From the NCBI GenBank assembly GCA_023432405.1, contig JAEYUQ010000003.1, positions 1-64,000 of the forward strand: a stretch of DNA of 64,000 nucleotides, read 5' to 3'. The notes under the pieces are model-generated. The model had not been told where the DNA came from, did no database searches, and was given only the letters and a program-made list of their open reading frames with translations. Positions within the stretch are counted from its first letter, which is position 1. Each line of letters starts with the position of its first letter. The DNA is from Actinomycetes bacterium (GTDB taxonomy: Bacteria; Actinomycetota; Actinomycetes; Mycobacteriales; Mycobacteriaceae). Below, piece after piece: positions 1 through 7,269 of the stretch. The position numbers and the translations under genes were made by a program.

Positions 1-2237
1 GCACCCTTATCACGCAACTCAGCATGAAGCACATACTCAACACCAGGCGTCAACCCCTCATACGACACCGTATCCGTCACCGTATCCCCAGCCTTCAACA
101 CAGCAGACTTCGGAGACACATCCGTACGCACCACAGGCTTGGCCACATCCTGCTTGGGCGTTTTAACATTGACCTCGTCTTTATTGGACTCAATGTTTCC
201 TGGCTGGTCATTTCCAGGGATAACAGGTGTAGCTGTCGCTGACGCCTCATCCCTATGGACCTCGCCACCATTTTGAGGCGTAGGAACAGTGATTGTTATA
301 TCAACGAATTCCCCAGGTGCTAGCGCTATAGAATCTTCCGTATAGTCAGGATGCTGTTGCTTCAAGGCCTCAGCAATAGCCTCAGCAGTTAATTCCTTGT
401 TAATAGCAGCCTGGATAGCATCCTTAGAATCACCATCAGTAACAACATCTGTTACCGTGATGTTCTTCAAAGGAATATCACCCGTGTTCGTCAAACGATA
501 ATTAATTCTCATCGTTGACTGTGGTTCAACCACAACAGCCTTATCGCCGTCTTTATCCTCATCCTGCGCATCGTTGAAATCACTCAAATCTTCCGCAGGA
601 GCAGCGGTCTCAGCATCAAGAGCGCCCGCTTGAGAAGACACATACTTCTTCAGTTCAAGCTTAGGATTCGTAGGCTGAGGCTCAGTTTTAGGTGTCGTGA
701 CGTTTACCTCATCCTCGTTTGAGGACACCGTCTGAGGAGTTTCTTCCACTGAGATGCCTTTGGCCGTAGCCGCGTCCCGGTGTTTATCGCCACCGTTGGT
801 GGGGGCTGGAACATGGATAACAACAATTTTGGCCTCAGGGTTTCCATTACCTAAATCTGCAGCAAGGGTAAAAGGCTCTACCGCAGCCAGCTCAGCATCA
901 ATAGCCTTCTGAATCTCAGACTTGGACTGCCCATCAGTAACCTCATCCTTGATTGTCACATCATTGAGATCAACATCACCACGGTTGGTCACCACATACT
1001 TAATTGACATCGTGGAACCCGGCTTAACGGAAACCGGATCCTCTTCGTCCTGGGCATCAAACCAGGAATCAGCAGATGAAGACGCCTCCGGATCAGCAGA
1101 CACATACTTCTTCAACTCAAGCTTCGGATTCTTAGGCTTAGAAGACTGATCTTCCGGATTTGGAATAAGCTTGTCAGGGCCGTTTTGCTCAACAACAACC
1201 ATCGACTGATACTTCTCACTAGTATCTGAAGCAATCAAACCAGTCGGCGAAGATTCTCTATTAAGACCAACATTTTTGTCGCCAGTTAGATAATCATACA
1301 ATTTTTGTTCATCATTATTTAAACTTCCAGTGGAAGGATTTTTTCCACCAGTCGAATAATGCCAAATCGCAGCCTGAGTAGCAGACACCGCCTGATTTAC
1401 ACTAAGATTTGTCCCCATAGCACTATTAAGCTCATCAAGGGTTAAATAAGGATAACTTGAGTGCAGAATCCAATTTATATTTGCCGCAACACTATCATTG
1501 AACTGAAAAAAGCTACTACTATACTCTGGTGGAGTAAATCTCAAACCATATCCGTCTTGAGGCAATGCGGCATATTTAGAAATATCTTGTCCACCCTGGT
1601 TGTAGGAAATTGACCTCTTCCCAGCTTGATACTGTTCAGGGGTCTGAATTACCATCTGATTTGATGTCCATTCTCCATACTTCCCAAGAAATGCAGCACC
1701 AGCTTCAATACAGTATGTTAGCAGTCGAGCAAAACCCGGCTGATCATATATACTTTTCCCATCTACTATACTACCGTTTAAATAAATTTTATCACTTACT
1801 AGGTCATAATTAGCCTTAGCTGTAGGATCTTTTGGAACCTCACTTTCAGGAATTTCTACTCCTACATTTCTACGGTTTACCGCAACCCTTTCAGCGTTAA
1901 GTACAAGCTCGCCTAATTGTGCATCCAGCTCAACTCTACCAACATTAGCTATTACGCTTCCATTCGGACCACTTGAAGTTACTTGGTAATCATCATATGG
2001 CACCGTGGTTTCGCTAATTTTATTTGAATCATAAAAAGTGCGATTGGACAGCAGAGTGGTACTATTAATCTGAATTTGATTAAGGCTAATATTCTTCGCA
2101 TTCGGTTCAAGATCGGCATCTCCCGCATATGCAGAGGGCGCTACAGTCACCAATGCGAACACTACTGAGAGCACAGTGATGAAAACCGCAGGAAGCCTCA
2201 GCTGGTGCGCTAGCTTCCCTAACGAGCTGGAGTTCAT
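1..2237 (-). CDS. thioester-domain surface adhesin with VaFE repeat (3' part beyond window)
   Basis: Partial gene; the frame is open from an ATG at 2237 to the left edge (at least 745 codons). An AAGGTGG ribosome site lies just upstream of the ATG. Residues 1-38 form a signal peptide ending in PSAYA. Residues about 140-300 look like a thioester (TED/TQXA) domain: Cys176 in the YCIEAG context and Gln288 in TQAAIW are the pair expected to form the internal Cys-Gln thioester that captures host surface nucleophiles. Two related stalk segments follow, each opening with a KLELKKYVS motif (near 1090-1130 and 630-665) and resembling DUF11-type Ig domains. The left edge enters a VaFE-like isopeptide Ig domain (TVTDTVSYEGLTPG, about 50-100). 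The C-terminal anchor is not visible. The N-terminal half is AT-richer than its neighbours, suggesting acquisition. Family assignment is from motifs; host target unknown. Confidence 0.85.
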   Translation of the reverse strand, partial: MNSSSLGKLAHQLRLPAVFITVLSVVFALVTVAPSAYAGDADLEPNAKNISLNQIQINSTTLLSNRTFYDSNKISETTVPYDDYQVTSSGPNGSVIANVGRVELDAQLGELVLNAERVAVNRRNVGVEIPESEVPKDPTAKANYDLVSDKIYLNGSIVDGKSIYDQPGFARLLTYCIEAGAAFLGKYGEWTSNQMVIQTPEQYQAGKRSISYNQGGQDISKYAALPQDGYGLRFTPPEYSSSFFQFNDSVAANINWILHSSYPYLTLDELNSAMGTNLSVNQAVSATQAAIWHYSTGGKNPSTGSLNNDEQKLYDYLTGDKNVGLNRESSPTGLIASDTSEKYQSMVVVEQNGPDKLIPNPEDQSSKPKNPKLELKKYVSADPEASSSADSWFDAQDEEDPVSVKPGSTMSIKYVVTNRGDVDLNDVTIKDEVTDGQSKSEIQKAIDAELAAVEPFTLAADLGNGNPEAKIVVIHVPAPTNGGDKHRDAATAKGISVEETPQTVSSNEDEVNVTTPKTEPQPTNPKLELKKYVSSQAGALDAETAAPAEDLSDFNDAQDEDKDGDKAVVVEPQSTMRINYRLTNTGDIPLKNITVTDVVTDGDSKDAIQAAINKELTAEAIAEALKQQHPDYTEDSIALAPGEFVDITITVPTPQNGGEVHRDEASATATPVIPGNDQPGNIESNKDEVNVKTPKQDVAKPVVRTDVSPKSAVLKAGDTVTDTVSYEGLTPGVEYVLHAELRDKG

Positions 2238-2491
2238 AATTATCCACCTTTAGAAATCTTGGAAGCCCCCCCCGATCCTGCAGCCACCTGGGACGTTCAC
2301 AGAATTTGGGCAGAGCACATATACGTCATTTGATAATGATACTAGACACCATGAGTATCAGCAATCACATTAGCAACACGAGAAACAGGTACTACTGACA
2401 CACAGGGTTAGCACAGTTAGTTCACAGTGTACGCTAAGGAAACTGCCCTGTCATGCAGTTGCTACAAACTAGGGACGTGTCAGCTTTCAGC

Positions 2492-2848
2492 TCAGTCCTG
2501 CTGAATCTGGCGGAAAACTTCCTCCATGTCCAGGTTCTCCACCTGAGTAATGAGATCCTCCAATGCCGCGGAGGGCAGAGCGCCGGACTGGCGGAAAATT
2601 GGCACCCCATCCCTAAACACCATAAGAGTGGGAATGGACTGAATCTGCAAAGCTGCTGACACCCCAGGATTGGCGTCAGTATCCAGCTTGGCGAACGTGA
2701 TGTCAGGATGACTCTCCGAGACCTTCTCAAAGATGGGGCCAAATTGACGGCAGGGGCCACACCACGGGGCCCAGGCATCCACTAGGACAATTCCGTCAGC
2801 GCTAATAGTTTCTTTGAAGGTGCTATCTGTAACTGCAATGGTTGACAT
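2492..2848 (-). CDS. trxA: thioredoxin
   Basis: A 118-residue single-domain thioredoxin, the usual family length, with the redox site WCGPC at residues 29-33 and the cis-proline loop SIPTL near residue 73. It reduces protein disulfides in the cytoplasm and is itself reduced by thioredoxin reductase, which is not in this window. The start is the ATG at 2848, with AGGAAG about 10 nt upstream. It is divergent from the copper ATPase, with 160 bp between the two starts. Whether it is the main or a secondary thioredoxin cannot be told here. Confidence 0.95.
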   Translation of the reverse strand: MSTIAVTDSTFKETISADGIVLVDAWAPWCGPCRQFGPIFEKVSESHPDITFAKLDTDANPGVSAALQIQSIPTLMVFRDGVPIFRQSGALPSAALEDLITQVENLDMEEVFRQIQQD

Positions 2849-2932
2849 ATTAGTAACTTCCTATAAATCGACGAAGACTGATTTTTATCTTCAATATACA
2901 GTCACTCAGTAGAACGCTCAGCAGTTCTGATT

Positions 2933-2948
2933 ATTCCCCACAGGGTAT
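2933..2948. promoter_or_regulatory. possible CsoR-type copper operator
   Basis: An imperfect palindrome ATTCCC-CACA-GGGTAT lies 60 nt before the copper ATPase start. Its half-sites resemble the ATACCC/GGGTAT arms of CsoR operators, with a 4-nt spacer. It sits between longer perfect arms AGCAGTTC (2920-2927) and GAACTGCT (2951-2958). This would fit copper-induced derepression of copA. No csoR gene is visible in the window, so the regulator is inferred. Confidence 0.4.
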
Positions 2949-3008
2949 GGGAACTGCTTAAGAGCAGATCCCCTCAGCACAGCAATAGTGGTTATTGTGG
3001 GAGTCGTT

Positions 3009-5210
3009 ATGGGAGCATCACTGAATATCGCACAGGCCACCACCAACACCCCCGTACTGCGCAGAGTGGAGTTAGGCGTTACAGGAATGAGCTGCACCTC
3101 CTGCTCAGCGCGCATTGAACGCAAGCTCAACAAACTCCCCGACGTCTCTGCAAGCGTAAACTATGCCACCGAAACCGCCTCAGTGGATATGCCGAACACC
3201 TACAGCGTTGAGAACGTCATTGAGGTTATTCAACAAGCAGGCTACAACGCTTTCCCTCTCACAAACGAAGCCCCGAAGGACGTCGCCAAGGCAAGAGATG
3301 AGCACGCAGACTCCCTGAAACAGCGCCTCATTGTGTCAGCAGTGCTGGCCACACCCGTCATGCTTCTTAGCATGATTCCAGCCCTCCAGTTCCCCGGTTG
3401 GCAATGGATAGCGCTACTGCTAACTACGCCGGTGTTTTTCTGGGGTGGTTATCCCTTCCACAGCGCCACCATCAGCAACCTGCGTCACGGAAGCTTCACA
3501 ATGGATACCCTCATCACCCTGGGTACGGGATCTGCGTATCTGTGGTCCCTGTGGGCGTTAATCTTCGGAAATGCCGGACATCTAGGTATGACTATGCAGA
3601 TGTCCTGGTCTGCCCACGCGGAGGCTGGGATGGATCACATCTACCTGGAATCTGCCTCTGTGGTGATTGTGTTCCTGCTCCTGGGACGCTGGTGGGAAGT
3701 ACGAGCAAAAGCTCGCAGCTCTGCAGCGCTGGAATCCCTACTCAACATGGGTATCAAACAGGCCACTGTGCTTCGAGAGGGCACACAGATACAGATTCCC
3801 AGCACCGAACTGCGCGTGAGGGACGTGTTTCTGGCGAGGCCCGGCGAACAGATTGCCACAGACGGGGTGGTGACAGAGGGCCACTCCAGTGTGGACGAGT
3901 CCATGCTGACAGGCGAACCCCTGCCTGTGGATGTTTCTACTGGAGACAAGGTGACGGGGGCCACGGTTAACCTGACAGGATTACTGGTGATTAATGCCAC
4001 CCGGGTGGGGAAAAATACCACGCTGGCCCACATGGGGCGGTTAGTGTCTGAGGCGCAGTCCCGAAAAGCCCCCGTACAACACCTCGTGGATAGAATTTCG
4101 CAGATTTTTGTTCCGGCGGTGATTGCCGCAGCGGCTGTGACCCTGTGTGCGCACCTCCTCCTGGGGGCTGCCCCCGCAGACGCTTTCTCTGCTGCAGTAG
4201 CAGTGCTAATTATCGCCTGCCCCTGTGCTTTAGGGCTTGCCACACCCACCGCCCTCCTCGTGGGAACCGGGCGCGGAGCTCAACTGGGGCTTCTTATACG
4301 TGGCCCTGAAGTGCTAGAAAACAGCCGTGCCGTGGACGTGGTGGTGCTAGATAAAACAGGAACCGTCACCACAGGAGTGATGGAAGTGGTAGACAGCACC
4401 GTCCCAGAAGACGCCCTGGCCCTAGCGGCAGCGGTGGAAAGCACATCCCAACATCCCATAGCCAAGGCAATTGTGGCTGCCGCCCCCACGAAAACAACAC
4501 ACGTACCTGACATCACGATGGACGTGAGCAACTGCGAAACCCTCCCCGGTTACGGGGTAAGAGGGCTAGTTGGAGGGCACGAGGTAGAAGTGGGACGTGC
4601 TGAGGGCACGCGGGGAACAACGGTGGGAGTGACCATCGACGGGACCTTTGCCGGAACAATCACTGTTCAAGATGCAGTAAAATCCACTAGCGCCGCGGCA
4701 ATCCAGGATTTTAAAAACATGGGGCTGAGTACCGTCCTCCTCACCGGGGACAACACCGCCGCCGCAGAGCGTGTGGCCAAGGATGTGGGGATAGACCGCG
4801 TCATTGCAGGTGTGATGCCTAAGGACAAAGTAACCGTGGTGGAGGAATTAATGACCACCGCCACAGTGGCCATGATTGGGGATGGTATCAACGACGCTGC
4901 TGCTCTGGCTCGGGCAGACTTAGGAATTGCTATGGGGGCTGGCACAGATGTGGCCAAAGAGGCCTCCGACATCACGCTGATGAATAACGACCTACGCTCG
5001 GCCGTGGACGCACTGCGGCTCTCACGGGCAACACTGGCTACCATCCACGGAAACTTACTGTGGGCTTTTGCCTACAACGTGATTTTGATTCCGGTGGCGG
5101 CACTAGGGTTGCTCAACCCCATGCTTGCGGGGGCAGCTATGGCGCTATCCTCAGTGTTTGTGGTGAGCAACTCTCTGCGGCTCAGAAGCTTTCACAGCAG
5201 CAAGGACTAG
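3009..5210 (+). CDS. copA: copper-translocating P-type ATPase (CopA/CtpV type)
   Basis: A 733-residue P1B-type ATPase that exports copper ions across the plasma membrane. Seen in order: an N-terminal heavy-metal domain with GMSCTSC (Cys29, Cys32), hydrophobic segments, the TGE actuator motif (ltGEplpv), the metal-site CPC at residues 404-406, the phosphorylation motif DKTGT with Asp448, and the hinge GDGINDAAAL. CPC with a single CxxC domain is typical of Cu(I) pumps. I chose the ATG at 3009 because GGGAG lies 5 nt upstream; an in-frame GTG at 2988 would add seven residues. The palindrome at 2933-2948 suggests copper control. It converges on dnaB. Confidence 0.92.
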   Translation: MGASLNIAQATTNTPVLRRVELGVTGMSCTSCSARIERKLNKLPDVSASVNYATETASVDMPNTYSVENVIEVIQQAGYNAFPLTNEAPKDVAKARDEHADSLKQRLIVSAVLATPVMLLSMIPALQFPGWQWIALLLTTPVFFWGGYPFHSATISNLRHGSFTMDTLITLGTGSAYLWSLWALIFGNAGHLGMTMQMSWSAHAEAGMDHIYLESASVVIVFLLLGRWWEVRAKARSSAALESLLNMGIKQATVLREGTQIQIPSTELRVRDVFLARPGEQIATDGVVTEGHSSVDESMLTGEPLPVDVSTGDKVTGATVNLTGLLVINATRVGKNTTLAHMGRLVSEAQSRKAPVQHLVDRISQIFVPAVIAAAAVTLCAHLLLGAAPADAFSAAVAVLIIACPCALGLATPTALLVGTGRGAQLGLLIRGPEVLENSRAVDVVVLDKTGTVTTGVMEVVDSTVPEDALALAAAVESTSQHPIAKAIVAAAPTKTTHVPDITMDVSNCETLPGYGVRGLVGGHEVEVGRAEGTRGTTVGVTIDGTFAGTITVQDAVKSTSAAAIQDFKNMGLSTVLLTGDNTAAAERVAKDVGIDRVIAGVMPKDKVTVVEELMTTATVAMIGDGINDAAALARADLGIAMGAGTDVAKEASDITLMNNDLRSAVDALRLSRATLATIHGNLLWAFAYNVILIPVAALGLLNPMLAGAAMALSSVFVVSNSLRLRSFHSSKD

Positions 5211-5254
5211 TGCCTGCGGGCGACACTGAAGAATTTGTGCCGGTCATGAAACTT

Positions 5255-5292
5255 GAGATTAGTGAGGTGCCATGAGATTCGTGAGGTGCCGT
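5255..5292. repeat. two-copy 19-bp tandem repeat
   Basis: Two adjacent near-identical 19-bp units (GAGATT[A/C]GTGAGGTGCC[A/G]T) fill the gap between the 3' ends of copA and dnaB. A third partial unit begins after them. No hairpin or other function is evident; it is probably a slippage product in a neutral spacer. Confidence 0.6.
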
Positions 5293-5300
5293 GAGGCGCT

Positions 5301-6728
5301 TTACGGAGTAATAAAGTCAGGCATATCCACGAAACGCGAAAGGTGCAGCTGCTGCGCCACGGTAATGGTATCTATGCGCCCACCACGGTGCTTGGCAACA
5401 ATGATGTCTGCCTCGCCAGCGCGTTCACTGTCTTTATCCTGAGAATCCGGACGGTACAGCAACATCACGATGTCCGCGTCCTGCTCCAAAGAACCAGACT
5501 CACGCAAATCCGCCAACTGAGGTTTCTTATCTGTTCGAGACTCTGGGCCACGGTTGAGCTGGGAAATAGCCACAATCGGAACTTCTAGCTCCTTAGCCAA
5601 CAACTTCAACTGCCGAGAAAACTCCGCCACTTCCTGCTGACGAGACTCCACACGCTTGCCGGAAGTCATCAACTGAAGATAATCCACCACCACAAACTGC
5701 AAGTTATGCGTCTCTTTGAGACGGCGCGCCTTCGCGCGAATCTGCATCATCGTGAGATTAGGGGAATCATCAATGAAAATCGGGGCGTCGCTGATTGCTC
5801 GAGCACAATCCACCAACTTGGACCACTGCACGGCCTCCATCCGCCCGGATCGCATGAGAGCAAGCTTCACACCACTCTCAGCTGACAGCAGACGCATCAT
5901 GATTTCTGAGGCGCTCATCTCCAGGGAGAAAATAGCAGAAGTCATGTTGTTCCTGATGGACGCTGAACGCACAAAATCCAAAGCTAGAGTTGACTTACCG
6001 ACGCCCGGCCGGGCGGCCACAATCACCATCTGGCCGGCTTGCAGGCCATTAGTCAGATCATCGAGCTGAGCAAAACCAGTGGGCACCCCCCGAGCCAGGC
6101 CACCATCATTGGTAATCTGTTCGAGCTCATCGAGAACCTCCGGAAGAAGCTCCCCTACAGAGCGGTAATCCTCTGCACTTGTTTTCCGGGCAACGGAGTA
6201 CACCTCCTGCTGAGCCATATCGAGAACAACATCCACCTCAGCACCTTCAGAGCCTTCATAGCCCAGGCGCACCACAGTAGTTCCGGCCTCCACCAATCTG
6301 CGCAGCAAAGCCTTCTCCGCCACAATCTGCGCGTAATAGCGGGCGTTAGCTGCAGTGGGCACGCTGGACACCAGCGTATGAATATAGGTGCCACCACCCA
6401 CGCGCTCTAGCTGGTGGGTGCGGTCCAGAGCGTTCACAATAATCACCGGATCTGCCGGATGACCATCCGCAATGGAATCCATGATGGTCTGGTAAATAAT
6501 CTGATGCGCAGGAAGATAAAAATCGGTCGGAGTGAGAGTCTCGCTGATTTCGATGTAGGTATTCGGGGAAACAAGAAGGGCCCCTAACACTCCCATCTCT
6601 GCGTCAAGATCTTGAGGTAGCCGACGAAAATCACTATCTGCGGAGTTCTCCCGGGAGCCCGAAGTGACATCATCCATCGGAGCTGCTGGAAGCTCATAGT
6701 CATCATCAAAGCTCACGGATTGGTTCAT
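5301..6728 (-). CDS. dnaB: replicative DNA helicase
   Basis: A 475-residue DnaB, the hexameric helicase that unwinds DNA ahead of the replication fork and binds primase. The N-terminal DnaB_N domain (LPQDLDAEMGVLGALL) is followed by a RecA-like ATPase with Walker A ARPGVGKST (Lys245), the SLEMS motif, Walker B VVVDYLQLM and the C-terminal arginine region. There is no intein, although many mycobacterial DnaB proteins carry one. The ATG at 6728 is preferred over a GTG at 6761: a TACACT -10 hexamer (6737-6742, minus strand) lies 8 nt before it, consistent with a leaderless mRNA, and no Shine-Dalgarno is seen. In relatives dnaB follows rplI; here a VaFE surface gene and a DnaA-box cluster separate them. 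Confidence 0.96.
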   Translation of the reverse strand: MNQSVSFDDDYELPAAPMDDVTSGSRENSADSDFRRLPQDLDAEMGVLGALLVSPNTYIEISETLTPTDFYLPAHQIIYQTIMDSIADGHPADPVIIVNALDRTHQLERVGGGTYIHTLVSSVPTAANARYYAQIVAEKALLRRLVEAGTTVVRLGYEGSEGAEVDVVLDMAQQEVYSVARKTSAEDYRSVGELLPEVLDELEQITNDGGLARGVPTGFAQLDDLTNGLQAGQMVIVAARPGVGKSTLALDFVRSASIRNNMTSAIFSLEMSASEIMMRLLSAESGVKLALMRSGRMEAVQWSKLVDCARAISDAPIFIDDSPNLTMMQIRAKARRLKETHNLQFVVVDYLQLMTSGKRVESRQQEVAEFSRQLKLLAKELEVPIVAISQLNRGPESRTDKKPQLADLRESGSLEQDADIVMLLYRPDSQDKDSERAGEADIIVAKHRGGRIDTITVAQQLHLSRFVDMPDFITP

Positions 6729-6736
6729 GATGAGAG

Positions 6737-6742
6737 AGTGTA
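6737..6742 (-). promoter_or_regulatory. -10 element of dnaB (leaderless)
   Basis: TACACT on the minus strand with 8 nt to the dnaB ATG, so transcription is expected to begin at or within a base or two of the start codon. No clear -35 box was identified. Confidence 0.5.
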
Positions 6743-6931
6743 GTCCACCAGACCCCCGCACTGAAGGGCCCAGGACGGTTGATACTGAAGCGGCGCGAGG
6801 GATGCATGAGGCTGGGCGGGGACTGTTTGTGAGGCCGGGGTGAAGGGGGCTACGCAGTGGGCTGAATGTGGTTACGGGGAGAGAGTTACTTCACGGCCTG
6901 AGGGTGGAATTTTGCACTGCACGGAGAGAAG

Positions 6932-7198
6932 TTATCCACAGGCTTGAGGGAAAAACTGTGGATAACGTGAGGATAGCTTGTGGGCAATTGTGCATATCTC
7001 AGGAGCAGGCTGTGCATAAAGTGTAGCCATCTTCGTATTCTTGCTGGTCACGCCGTTTTCTCAAGTTTCAGGTTTAGCTTGAGAGTTGTGCATAAAGCCT
7101 CGTGCCAGCGGGTTTGACAGAGGCGTTTTGAGTAGTTTTGCGGTGAACAAGGGCTGAACTGGAGGTTTAAGAACATCCGCGGAGAGGAGTTATGCACA
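6932..7198. other. cluster of DnaA boxes between dnaB and a surface-protein gene
   Basis: Five perfect TTATNCACA boxes occur in 267 bp. Two are forward, at 6932-6940 (C) and 7190-7198 (G). Three are reverse, at 6957-6965, 7011-7019 and 7087-7095. A sixth reverse copy at 6989-6997 has one mismatch. The flanks of the first and last boxes are also alike (CGGAGAG[A/G]AGTTAT). The whole gap from 6762 to 7266 contains no convincing gene. The sequence supports DnaA binding. Whether it is an origin, a DnaA reservoir or a dnaB control region is not shown; the minus-strand orientation of the ribosomal genes suggests the main origin lies to the right of the window. Confidence 0.7.
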
Positions 7199-7269
7199 GG
7201 GTGTTTCAGGTGTTACACGGCATGAAAAAAGTGGCCCCACGGGATCCATGCGACCACTTTTAAAATTCA

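Noticed and set aside
3641..4249. Minus-strand frame of 202 codons inside copA
   Set aside because: Opposite strand of a well-conserved P-type ATPase; shadow frame.
6932..7198. Calling the DnaA-box cluster the chromosomal origin oriC
   Set aside because: No dnaA or dnaN nearby, no obvious AT-rich unwinding element, and gene orientation suggests an origin to the right.
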